Shown: positions 1-7,162 of the stretch, piece after piece | Layout of the letters: the number at the start of each line of letters is the position of its first letter | Position numbering within the stretch: the first letter of the stretch is position 1 | Assembly: GCF_016792905.1 (NCBI RefSeq) | Contig: NZ_JAEULP010000003.1 | Coordinates: forward strand, 1 to 55,273 | Direction: 5' to 3' | Origin: Tabrizicola sp. | GTDB taxonomy: Bacteria; Pseudomonadota; Alphaproteobacteria; Rhodobacterales; Rhodobacteraceae | DNA length: 55,273 bases | Position numbers and translations under genes: made by a program | Notes under the pieces: model-generated | Seen by the model: the letters and a program-made list of their open reading frames with translations, nothing else | What the model was told of the DNA's origin: nothing | Database searches by the model: none

Positions 1-864
1 AAGCACCAGATCGCCGCCGACATCGGCTGCCACCTCTTCGCCAGCCTTCCCCCGTTCGAGATCGGCGGCGCCACCATGGGCTACGGCCTCGGCCCCGCCG
101 CGAACGGGGCCTTCGACGGCGGCGGCGAAAAGCGCCCAATCGCGATCATCGGCGATGGCTGGTTCTGGCACAACGGCCTCTCCTCCAGCTTCACCAACAT
201 GGCCTTCACCAAGTCCGACGGCGTGGCGATCAGCGTCGACAACTACTACTCCGCCGCGACCGGGGGGCAGGACGTCATGTCCTCCCGTGCCGACAACGCG
301 TCAAAGGCCACGAAGAACCCCATCGCCAAGGCCCTGCGCGGGATCGGCATCACCCATGTCCGCCAGATCGACCGCACCTATGACGTGGCCAGGATGCGCG
401 ACACAATTCGGGAAGCGCTGACCACGCCGGAGAAAGGCCCGAAGGTCATCGTCGCCTCCTCCGAATGCATGCTGAACAAGCAGCGGCGCGAGAAGCCCCT
501 CACCCAGAAAGCCATCAAGGAAGGCCGCCGGGTCGAGGCCCCCCGCTTCGGCGTCGACGAGGCGATCTGTACCGGCGACCACGCCTGCATCCGCCTCTCC
601 GGCTGTCCCTCGCTGTCGCTGAAGCGACTGGACGACCCCCTGCGCGACGACCCCGTCGCCTCGATCGACCAGTCCTGCGTCGGCTGCGGCAACTGCGGCG
701 AGGTCGCCGACGCCGCGATCCTCTGCCCCTCGTTCTACCGCGCCGATGTGGTCCACAACCCAGGCCGGTGGGAGCGCCGCTTTGCCAACTTCCGTTCCCG
801 CTTCATCCACTGGCTGCAACACCGCCGCGACGCCCGCCGCCTGACCTTCGGACCCGCCGAATGA
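1..864 (+). CDS. iorA: Indolepyruvate ferredoxin oxidoreductase, alpha subunit (3' part)
   Basis: This is the C-terminal part of a thiamine-diphosphate-dependent 2-oxoacid:ferredoxin oxidoreductase that oxidatively decarboxylates arylpyruvates to aryl-acyl-CoA. The frame is open from base 1, so the N-terminus lies outside the window. Visible are the TPP/Mg-binding stretch (a GDGWFWHNG motif near 150-180 followed by DNYYSAATGG near 238-267) and a C-terminal cysteine-rich 4Fe-4S region. The latter has cysteines at about 568-615 and a classical CxxCxxC...CP cluster at about 676-728. The stop overlaps the next start (ATGA), which indicates translational coupling to the beta subunit. Being cut by the window edge is the only incompleteness. 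Confidence 0.93.
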   Translation, partial: KHQIAADIGCHLFASLPPFEIGGATMGYGLGPAANGAFDGGGEKRPIAIIGDGWFWHNGLSSSFTNMAFTKSDGVAISVDNYYSAATGGQDVMSSRADNASKATKNPIAKALRGIGITHVRQIDRTYDVARMRDTIREALTTPEKGPKVIVASSECMLNKQRREKPLTQKAIKEGRRVEAPRFGVDEAICTGDHACIRLSGCPSLSLKRLDDPLRDDPVASIDQSCVGCGNCGEVADAAILCPSFYRADVVHNPGRWERRFANFRSRFIHWLQHRRDARRLTFGPAE

Positions 865-2399
865 CCGTCCATCCCAGCTTCGACTCCCGTCCCGTCGATC
901 CCGCCACACAGGGCATCATCAAGCTTGCCCTCCTTGCCGTCGGCGGCCAGGGCGGCGGCGTCCTGACCGGCTGGATCGAGGATCTCGCCCGTGCCAACGG
1001 CTTTGCCGCGCAGGCCACCAGCGTCGCGGGCGTCGCACAACGCACCGGGGCGACCGTCTACTATGTCGAGATGGCCCCCGCTTCGCACGGGACCCCCATC
1101 TTCTCCCTGATGCCCGCCGCCGGTGACGTCGACATCATGATTACCGCCGAACTGATGGAGGCCGGTCGGTCCATCATTCGCGGCTTCGTCACGCCCGACC
1201 GCACCACGCTGATCACCTCCACCCACCGTTCCCTCGCCGTGTCCGAGAAAACCGTCCCTGGCGACGGCATCGCCAACGGCGCCGAGGTGCTGGCCGCCGC
1301 CGACATCGCCGCCCGCCGCGTCATCGCCGCCGATTTCGACGCGCTGGCCATCGCGCAAGGATCGGTGATCTCGGCCAGCCTGTTCGGGGCGCTGGCCGCC
1401 GCCGAAGTCCTCCCCTTCCCGAAGGAAGCCTTCGAGGCCGCCATCGCCAAGGGCGGCAAAGGGGTGGAACCCTCGCTGAAGGCCTTCGCCGCAGGCTTCG
1501 AGGCCGCCCGCACCGGGGCACCTGAAACCACTCCGGCAAAGAACCTTCCCCGCAAGGAAACCGCCGAAGGTCCGGCGAAGCTGATTGCCGAATGGTCCGC
1601 CCTCACCGCCCGCCTCGACCGCCTTCCCCCGGAAGTCGCCGACCTCGCCCGGCCCGGCCTTCGGAAGGTCGTCGACTTCCAGGACCTCGCCTATGGCCGC
1701 GCCTACCTCGACCGGCTCGACGCCATCCTCGCGCAGGACCGCGCCCCCTTCGACCTGACGCGGGAAGCCGCCAAGCACATCGCCAACGCCATGGCCTATG
1801 ACGACATCATCCGCGTCGCGAACGAGAAGACCCGCGCCGCAAGGATGACGCGCATCGCTGGCGAGATGGGGGCAAGGGACCGGCATCTCCTCCATGTCAC
1901 CGAATTCCTGCACCCGAGGGCCGAGGAAATCGTCTCCCTCCTCCCTGCCCGCATGGGTGCGCGCTGGGCGGCGAACCCCCGCCGCATGGCGCTGGTCGAC
2001 CGGCTGTTCAACAAGGGGCGTCGCCTGCGGACCGACAGCTTGCGCGGCTTCCTCACCCTTCACGTCCTTGGCGGATTGAAAGGCTGGCGACCGAAGACCC
2101 TGCGTCATGCCACCGAAGCCGCCCATCTGGACGCCTGGCTCGCCACGGCCCTCGGCTACCTGCCGCAGAACTACGATCTGGCGGTGGAGCTCATCCGCTG
2201 CCGCCGCCTGGTCAAGGGCTACTCCGACACCCACGCCCGAGGCCTGTCCAAATTCGACAAGGTCCTTTCAGCCATCGCCCTGGTCAAGGACCGCGACGAC
2301 GCCGCCGACTGGGCCCGCCGCCTGCGCGAAGCGGCGCTGAAGGACGAAGAGGGCAAGGCGCTCGATGGCGCCATCGCCACGATCCGCAGCTTCCTTTAG
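861..2399 (+). CDS. iorB: Indolepyruvate oxidoreductase subunit beta family protein
   Basis: This 512-residue protein is the gamma/beta-type partner of the upstream subunit. The N-terminal ~200 residues carry the pyruvate-ferredoxin oxidoreductase gamma-domain signature (LLAVGGQGGGVLTGW near residues 21-35). The remaining ~300 residues are the extra C-terminal domain found in the long alphaproteobacterial versions (DUF6537-like by my recollection). An open frame runs upstream to 465, but the ATG at 861 is chosen because it overlaps the alpha-subunit stop and the protein becomes family-like only from there. It is the last gene of this operon; the downstream neighbour is on the other strand. 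Confidence 0.9.
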   Translation: MTVHPSFDSRPVDPATQGIIKLALLAVGGQGGGVLTGWIEDLARANGFAAQATSVAGVAQRTGATVYYVEMAPASHGTPIFSLMPAAGDVDIMITAELMEAGRSIIRGFVTPDRTTLITSTHRSLAVSEKTVPGDGIANGAEVLAAADIAARRVIAADFDALAIAQGSVISASLFGALAAAEVLPFPKEAFEAAIAKGGKGVEPSLKAFAAGFEAARTGAPETTPAKNLPRKETAEGPAKLIAEWSALTARLDRLPPEVADLARPGLRKVVDFQDLAYGRAYLDRLDAILAQDRAPFDLTREAAKHIANAMAYDDIIRVANEKTRAARMTRIAGEMGARDRHLLHVTEFLHPRAEEIVSLLPARMGARWAANPRRMALVDRLFNKGRRLRTDSLRGFLTLHVLGGLKGWRPKTLRHATEAAHLDAWLATALGYLPQNYDLAVELIRCRRLVKGYSDTHARGLSKFDKVLSAIALVKDRDDAADWARRLREAALKDEEGKALDGAIATIRSFL

Positions 2400-2411
2400 G
2401 GTCTTGACCGT

Positions 2412-2834
2412 TCACCGGCCAGACTTGCCAGCGGACCGCGAAAGATCCCGCAACAGCGCTGCGACCGTCGTCTCCGTGAAAGGTGACGCCAGCACCTTTA
2501 TCCCATCCATCCCGTTTTCCCGTGCCGCCCCAAGGAACGCGTAGGGAATTCCGCCCGCAATCAGCGTCTGTCCCAGCGCGGTGACATGGAACCCGGACGG
2601 GTCGCGGTTGGCCAGCACCGCCTTGGGCGTGATGAACTGAAGCGCGACGAGCACGTCATCCACCGAACGGAACTGCCGGACGATGGCCTTCGGGTCATGC
2701 GCCCGGATCGCATGGGACAGATCATCCGCAACGACCTGCTCCGGCTCCAGAATAAAGTAGGAATTCAATCGTCGGCCCCTTGTGTGATTGACCTGCACCG
2801 GGTCTCCTGTGAAGCTTTCGCGGAGCGCGCGCAT
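2412..2834 (-). CDS. Atypical response-regulator receiver-like protein
   Basis: This protein of about 140 residues has the layout of a CheY-type receiver: a hydrophobic first strand with acids (YFILEPE, residues 26-32), a middle strand KAVLAN (71-76), GIPYAFLGA near 95-103, and a final KVLASPF (113-119). The canonical phospho-accepting Asp appears replaced by Asn76 and the invariant Lys of 'KPF' by Ser117, so phosphotransfer is doubtful. It is divergent from the Crp/Fnr gene with only 31 bp between. The ATG at 2834 is the longest reasonable start; GTG at about 2798 or TTG at about 2768 are alternatives, and the true N-terminus may be shorter. Family membership is inferred from pattern only. 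Confidence 0.6.
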   Translation of the reverse strand: MRALRESFTGDPVQVNHTRGRRLNSYFILEPEQVVADDLSHAIRAHDPKAIVRQFRSVDDVLVALQFITPKAVLANRDPSGFHVTALGQTLIAGGIPYAFLGAARENGMDGIKVLASPFTETTVAALLRDLSRSAGKSGR

Positions 2835-2836
2835 TA

Positions 2837-2853
2837 ACCTGCGATAATCAGGT
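2837..2853. promoter_or_regulatory. Inverted repeat between divergent regulator genes
   Basis: ACCTG (2837-2841) and CAGGT (2849-2853) form an inverted repeat with a 7-bp spacer, flanked by A/T-rich TTA and AA. It fills most of the 31-bp gap between the receiver-like gene and the Crp/Fnr-family gene. A site for autoregulation is an inference from position and symmetry only. Confidence 0.35.
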
Positions 2854-2865
2854 AAGGGAAACCCG

Positions 2866-3603
2866 ATGCAGCACACCGTCACGGACTGCCGCGATTGCAC
2901 CCTCCGCTGCAAACCGCTGTTTGTGGTGATGACCGATGATGAACTGGCCTTCATGCAACGCTTCAAGACGGGAGAGACGATCGTCAAGGCAGGCGCGGAT
3001 GCCCTGTCGCAAGGACAGAAGTCGCCTGTGTTACTGACCGTGCTTGACGGGATGGCGGTGCGCTCTGTCCTGCTCGAGGATGGACGACGGCAAGTGATCA
3101 GCTTCGTCTTCCCCGGTGATCTGATCGGCCTCCAGGGTGGCCTGATGGGCGAATCCCGGCACAGCGTGACCGCCGTGACGGAGATGACGCTCTGTTCCTT
3201 TCCGCGAAGTCGCGTGTGGGAGCTGTTCGTCAACCAACCCGCCCGAGCCTATGACCTGACCTGGATTGCCGCGATCGAGGAGCATTTTCTTGGGGAAACG
3301 GTGGCGACCCTGGGAAAACGCGACGCTCAGGAACGCGTGGCCTGGGCGCTGGTCCGGATTTGGCGTCGTCTTGTCGCGCTCGGGATGGAAACGCGCGGCT
3401 CGGTGCCTTTCCCCTTCCGCCAGCACGATCTTGCCGACGCGCTGGGCCTGTCGATCGTCCACACCAACCGTCGCATCGTTGCGCTGCGTCAGACTGGTCT
3501 GGCCGAGATCACCGGCAGGCGGCTGTTAATGCACGACCATCCCGCGCTTTCCAGGATTGCCCAGCTTGAAATGAAGGCCGACGATGTGCGCCCGATCCTC
3601 TGA
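2866..3603 (+). CDS. Crp/Fnr family transcriptional regulator
   Basis: This 245-residue protein has a cyclic-nucleotide-binding-like beta-roll (about residues 20-140), a long dimerisation helix, and a C-terminal winged helix-turn-helix with ALGLSIVHTNRRIVALRQ near 192-209. The N-terminus holds Cys8, Cys11 and Cys15 (CRDCTLRC), and a further Cys lies near 107 (TLCSF). That spacing could hold an iron-sulfur cluster, but it is not the FnrL arrangement, so oxygen sensing is only possible. A clear ribosome site (AAGGGAAAC) precedes the ATG. The stop is directly followed by the kinase gene, suggesting a two-gene operon in which the regulator responds with, or to, the kinase. Confidence 0.88.
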   Translation: MQHTVTDCRDCTLRCKPLFVVMTDDELAFMQRFKTGETIVKAGADALSQGQKSPVLLTVLDGMAVRSVLLEDGRRQVISFVFPGDLIGLQGGLMGESRHSVTAVTEMTLCSFPRSRVWELFVNQPARAYDLTWIAAIEEHFLGETVATLGKRDAQERVAWALVRIWRRLVALGMETRGSVPFPFRQHDLADALGLSIVHTNRRIVALRQTGLAEITGRRLLMHDHPALSRIAQLEMKADDVRPIL

Positions 3604-3627
3604 ATGCCGCCGAGAGGGGGTCGCAAG

Positions 3628-5277
3628 ATGCGCGCGCTGATCGGCACACATCTGCCGAAGATACTGTTCCTGCTGGCCTTGCTGCCCGGCATCGCGCTGA
3701 CCCTCTCCGTGTATACCGCCGATGAGCGCCGCCTGCAGGCTGATTTCGAACGATCCGCGGATCTCGTCGTCGACCGCGTGGTGTCGCGCCTGCAACAGCA
3801 CGTCGTCGTCCTCCGCGCGGCGCGCGGCCTGTTGTCCGCTACCCGCGGCGAGATGGACCGAGGGACATTCGTCCGCTTCCTGTCCTCGATCGACATCTCG
3901 GACAGGCTTTCCGGCGTCCAGGGCATCGGCTTTGCCAGGATGCTCGCGGTCGAGGACACGGCCGCCGCTGCCAGTGAAATCCGCCTGCACTACGGACTTG
4001 ACGTCACCGTCCGGCCGGACACAACCCAGTCCTGGCGCACCCCCGTCGTCCTCCTTGAACCTGGAAGCGCCAGGAACATCGCTGCACTTGGCTATGACAT
4101 GTACGCCGACCATACGCGACGATCCGCGATCGACCATGCGATTGCCAGCGGCGTGGCCCAGATGAGCGGCCCCGTCGAACTGGTTCAGGAGATCACCACG
4201 GACAAGCAGGCGGGGTTTCTCGTCTACCTTTCCGTCAAGGCCCTCGATCGCCCGCCGGGAACCAGGACTGCGCCGGTCTCGGGGTTCATCTATGCCCCGT
4301 TCCGGGGGAGAGACCTGATCGAGGCAGCGTTGTCGGCCGGCGCTCCGCTGCCGGTCTCCTTGCGCATCACCGATACCGGCTCGCCGGATACCCCGATCTT
4401 CGACAACATCACCGCGGAAAGCGACAGCTCGATGCAGGTCGCGCGAAATCTGGAAATCCTTGGCCGACAATGGCGGTTCGACTTGCTTGCCAGCACCACG
4501 ACCAGCCGCATGACGCGCTATTTCGACAGTCTGCTTCTGGCCCTGATCTCACTGCTCTTCGCGTCGGCGACGGCCCTTGCGGTTTCCGCCCGCCAGAAAG
4601 AGGCCGTGCAGGCCAATGCGGTTGCCCAGGCTGCCGCGCGCGAAGCCGATTATCGGGCGCTTCTGCTGCAAGAGATGAAGCACCGGCTCAAGAACCACAT
4701 CGCCCGCATCCAGTCCATCGCCCGGCAAAGCGCCCGGGGGGCGACCGACGTGAAGGCGTTCTCGGCCGCCTTCGACGCAAGGCTTCAGGCCATGGCCACG
4801 GCACAGGAAATCCTCGCAGGGACTGCGCTTGCCCAGGCGGATGTGCGCGAGATGCTTGTCCGGGAACTCAGGCAAAGCCTGGATGCGGCCGAAGTCGATC
4901 ACCTTGTGGACGGACCGCCTGTCCGGCTTGACGAACGTCAGGCCCATGCCTTCGCTCTCGTGGTGCATGAGCTTGTCACCAACGCGATGAAATACGGCGG
5001 TCTGTCGTCCAACGGCTCCGGGCTGCAGATTTCCTGGCTGGTCGAGCCCGCCAAAACCTCGGACCGGTCCCGGTTCGTGCTGTCCTGGGTCGAACGGTTT
5101 CCTGCGGCGGACACCCCGCCCGGAAAGGGATCGGGCTTTGGCTCGCGGCTGATCGATGCCAGCCTCAAGGGCGAGTTGTCAGGCACCATCGAGCGGGAGT
5201 TCGGCCCCGAAGGCCTGCGCATCCGCATCAGCTTTCCGCTGTCCGCGCCGATCCCGCCGGCGAAGAAGCGCGGGTGA
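3628..5277 (+). CDS. CHASE-domain sensor histidine kinase, HWE/HisKA_2 type
   Basis: This 549-residue membrane kinase has a transmembrane segment near residues 8-28, a periplasmic CHASE domain (about 55-250), a second membrane helix near 298-322, then a cytoplasmic HWE-type transmitter. The phospho-accepting histidine is His352 in EMKHRLKNH. The ATP-binding part keeps the HExxTNAxKYG N-box (Asn452), a WxE-type motif (LSWVER) and a glycine-rich GSGFGSRLI. I chose ATG 3628 because GAGAGGGGG lies just upstream; ATG 3604, directly after the previous stop, is also open. HWE kinases commonly feed PhyR in alphaproteobacteria, and phyR lies 160 bp beyond on the opposite strand, so this is a good candidate PhyR kinase (inference). 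CHASE domains usually sense small extracellular ligands. Confidence 0.88.
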   Translation: MRALIGTHLPKILFLLALLPGIALTLSVYTADERRLQADFERSADLVVDRVVSRLQQHVVVLRAARGLLSATRGEMDRGTFVRFLSSIDISDRLSGVQGIGFARMLAVEDTAAAASEIRLHYGLDVTVRPDTTQSWRTPVVLLEPGSARNIAALGYDMYADHTRRSAIDHAIASGVAQMSGPVELVQEITTDKQAGFLVYLSVKALDRPPGTRTAPVSGFIYAPFRGRDLIEAALSAGAPLPVSLRITDTGSPDTPIFDNITAESDSSMQVARNLEILGRQWRFDLLASTTTSRMTRYFDSLLLALISLLFASATALAVSARQKEAVQANAVAQAAAREADYRALLLQEMKHRLKNHIARIQSIARQSARGATDVKAFSAAFDARLQAMATAQEILAGTALAQADVREMLVRELRQSLDAAEVDHLVDGPPVRLDERQAHAFALVVHELVTNAMKYGGLSSNGSGLQISWLVEPAKTSDRSRFVLSWVERFPAADTPPGKGSGFGSRLIDASLKGELSGTIEREFGPEGLRIRISFPLSAPIPPAKKRG

Positions 5278-5441
5278 TACCGTGGTGCGCGTCAGGGAAC
5301 CCCAGCCTGCAATTCCCCGTCAGGATGAATCGGACCCCTCCGCCGTGACGAAGACCCTGCCAGAAGAGGTCGTGAGGGGATTGGCGTTCGCCTGGAGGTC
5401 CACCTGCCGGCCGTTCTCACTAACCCCGGCGGTCTGGTGTC
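5278..5441. other. Convergent intergenic spacer, nothing recognised
   Basis: These 164 bases separate the kinase stop from the phyR stop. I see no convincing hairpin with a T-tract, no promoter pair and no ORF with a ribosome site. A GGAAC at about 5296 is followed 17 bases later by CGTC, not CGTT, and has no gene on that strand to serve. Confidence 0.5.
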
Positions 5442-6251
5442 CTATGCAGGCAGGGTTTCAGTCGACGAAAAGAACATCGCCTGGCTGACGGCCGACCGCA
5501 CCTGTTCCTCGGTATAGGGCTTGTTGATCAGAAAGGCCGGCTCCGGCCGCTCGCCGGTCAGCAGCCGCTCGGGGTATGCCGTGATGAAGATCACCGGGAT
5601 CGCGCCGAACTGCGCCAGTATCTCGTTTACCGCCTCAACGCCCGAGGAATTGTCGGCAAGGTGGATGTCCGCCAGGATCAGGTCCGGTCTCTCGGCTGCC
5701 GCCATGTCGACGGCTTCCGCATGGGTGCGGGCGTTCGCCGTGACCCGGTGCCCCATGCCTTCGACGATCGCCTCGATATCCATCGCGATGATCGCCTCGT
5801 CCTCGATCACCAGCACCGATCCGCGCACCGACCGCTCCATTTCCTGCACCGCCACGTCGATCAGGTGCTGGGCCTCGCCGACACCGATCCCCATGATTGC
5901 GGCGACCTCGGTCTGGTCGAACCCCTCCACCGTGCTCAACAACAGCGCCTCGCGCGAATTCAGCGTCAGGCCTGCCAAATGGGCCTGCGCCGCGCCCGAG
6001 ATCACATCTTCCGCCTCGGCCACCGGCGCGCCTGCGGTCGACCAGATCGAATGGAATACGGAGAACAGCGAAACCTTGCTGTCGTCATGCGACGAAAGCA
6101 TCCCGGGATCGGCCACGATCGACTCAAGCACCGCAATGGCGTATCGGTCGCCACTGGTCTGGTTTCCGGTCAGGGCACGCGCATAGCGACGCAGATAGGG
6201 CAGGTGGCGTGCCACAGTCGCCGAATTATCGGCGGCTTCCTGAGCAAGCAT
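5442..6251 (-). CDS. phyR: PhyR: sigma-factor-mimicking response regulator of the general stress response
   Basis: This 269-residue protein has an N-terminal sigma-like region (about 1-140, with sigma2- and sigma4-like helices) fused to a C-terminal receiver. The receiver keeps the acidic pair Glu150-Asp151, the phospho-acceptor Asp195 (LILADIHLAD), the FITAYP stretch typical of the FATGUY receivers found in PhyR, and Lys244. In the established mechanism phosphorylated PhyR exposes its sigma-like domain and binds NepR, freeing EcfG. The open frame extends to 6548, but ATG 6251 fits the family length and places the start about 36 bases after the predicted transcription start of an EcfG-type promoter. 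The gene is divergent from nepR-ecfG, the usual arrangement. Confidence 0.97.
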   Translation of the reverse strand: MLAQEAADNSATVARHLPYLRRYARALTGNQTSGDRYAIAVLESIVADPGMLSSHDDSKVSLFSVFHSIWSTAGAPVAEAEDVISGAAQAHLAGLTLNSREALLLSTVEGFDQTEVAAIMGIGVGEAQHLIDVAVQEMERSVRGSVLVIEDEAIIAMDIEAIVEGMGHRVTANARTHAEAVDMAAAERPDLILADIHLADNSSGVEAVNEILAQFGAIPVIFITAYPERLLTGERPEPAFLINKPYTEEQVRSAVSQAMFFSSTETLPA

Positions 6252-6286
6252 GTGAGTCCTCTCCGTCCTTAAATTCTCTTGTTTCC

Positions 6287-6311
6287 GGAACCAAACGTCC
6301 GCAATCGCGTT
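6287..6311 (+). promoter_or_regulatory. Second EcfG-type promoter, overlapping the phyR promoter head-on
   Basis: On the plus strand GGAAC (6287-6291) and CGTT (6308-6311) are separated by 16 bases, again a perfect match. It overlaps the opposite-strand phyR promoter almost completely, with the two elements interleaved. It would make a longer nepR transcript starting near 6318. Whether it is used or simply reflects sequence symmetry cannot be told from sequence. Confidence 0.6.
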
Positions 6312-6318
6312 CGGTTCC
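6294..6318 (-). promoter_or_regulatory. EcfG-type promoter of phyR
   Basis: On the minus strand GGAAC (6318-6314) and CGTT (6297-6294) are separated by exactly 16 bases, a perfect match to the alphaproteobacterial EcfG consensus. The predicted transcript starts near 6287, about 36 bases before the phyR ATG. This would give the usual positive feedback on phyR. Confidence 0.85.
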
Positions 6319-6358
6319 CGGTGCGAACGAGATCTTTGCTTTCGCGCGAAGAATCGTC

Positions 6359-6383
6359 GGAACCTAATGCTGTATCGTACGTT
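6359..6383 (+). promoter_or_regulatory. EcfG-type promoter of nepR-ecfG
   Basis: GGAAC (6359-6363) and CGTT (6380-6383) are separated by 16 bases. The predicted transcription start near 6390 leaves a short leader before the nepR ATG at 6414. This is the expected autoregulatory promoter of the anti-sigma/sigma operon. Confidence 0.88.
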
Positions 6384-6413
6384 TTGGGAGTGAGTTGTAG
6401 GAAACGTGCTATC

Positions 6414-6590
6414 ATGACGAAGAACAAGGACGAGGAAGCCCCCAAGAGGCAGGCGATCCGCGAGCAGATCGACGAGAACCTGAAACGGGTTTACACCGCC
6501 GCACTGAACGAAGAACTGCCGGATCGGTTTCGCGATCTTCTCGCGCAACTGAAGCGCCAGGACGGGTCCGGCAAGGGCGGCGCAGCATGA
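6414..6590 (+). CDS. nepR: NepR anti-sigma factor
   Basis: This 58-residue protein has the NepR core: a helix with IDENLKRVYTAALNEELPDRFRD-like residues (about 20-42) followed by LLAQL. NepR binds and inhibits EcfG and is removed by phosphorylated PhyR. The frame is open further upstream, but ATG 6414 follows AGGA at about 11 bases and lies just after the EcfG promoter. The stop overlaps the ecfG start (ATGA), which couples anti-sigma and sigma synthesis. Confidence 0.94.
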   Translation: MTKNKDEEAPKRQAIREQIDENLKRVYTAALNEELPDRFRDLLAQLKRQDGSGKGGAA

Positions 6591-7162
6591 CTACGACGCC
6601 TCTGGCTCACCCGGACCCGCGCGAGCGGCTTCCCGCCGCCATCCCCAAGCTCCGCGCCTTCGCGATCAGCCTGGCGCGCGACGTGACCAGGGCCGACGAC
6701 CTGGTCCAGGATACCATTCTCAAGGCCTGGTCCAATATGGACAAGTTCGATCCCGCCACGAACCTCGACGCATGGCTGTTCACGATCTTGCGGAACACGT
6801 TCTATTCGTCGCTGCGCAAGTCCCGGCGTGAAGTGCAGGACACCGACGGTGTGTTTGCGGCGACCCTGTCGGTCAAGCCCGCGCATGACGGTCGCCTTGC
6901 CCTGCAAGAGTTCCAGCGCGCCTTCGACCGGCTCAGCCCCGAACATCGCGAAGTGCTGATCCTTGTCGGTGCTTCGGGCTTTTCCTGCGAAGAGGCAGCC
7001 AGCATGATGGGTGTGGCGATCGGCACGGTCAAAAGCCGTGCCAGCCGGGCGCGGAAGCGTCTGGCCGAGCTGCTGCATCTGGAAGACGGAGAGGACATGT
7101 TCTCGGGAACCGACGGGGCAACACAGGCGGTCGTGCTTCGGTCGACCGCGGCCGGGTCTTGA
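6587..7162 (+). CDS. ecfG: EcfG-type extracytoplasmic-function sigma factor
   Basis: This 191-residue sigma factor has region 2 (about 20-85, with DLVQDTILKAW and a FDPATNLDAWLFTILRN stretch) and region 4 (about 115-168, with LSPEHREVL, CEEAASMMGV and GTVKSRASRARKRL). It directs RNA polymerase to GGAAC-N16/17-CGTT promoters in the general stress response. It overlaps nepR by 4 bases and its stop overlaps the TTG start of the downstream kinase-like gene. No zinc-binding anti-sigma gene is present, consistent with control by NepR. Confidence 0.96.
   Translation: MTTTPLAHPDPRERLPAAIPKLRAFAISLARDVTRADDLVQDTILKAWSNMDKFDPATNLDAWLFTILRNTFYSSLRKSRREVQDTDGVFAATLSVKPAHDGRLALQEFQRAFDRLSPEHREVLILVGASGFSCEEAASMMGVAIGTVKSRASRARKRLAELLHLEDGEDMFSGTDGATQAVVLRSTAAGS

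Noticed and set aside
735-2234. Long antisense ORF (499 codons) opposite the indolepyruvate oxidoreductase beta gene
   Set aside because: It is a shadow of a strongly GC-rich coding frame; the sequence is Gly/Asp/Val-rich with no domain, while the plus strand encodes a known family.
5296-5323. Possible EcfG promoter (GGAAC-N17-CGTC) after the CHASE kinase gene
   Set aside because: The -10 has a mismatch in the GTT core and no plus-strand gene follows.
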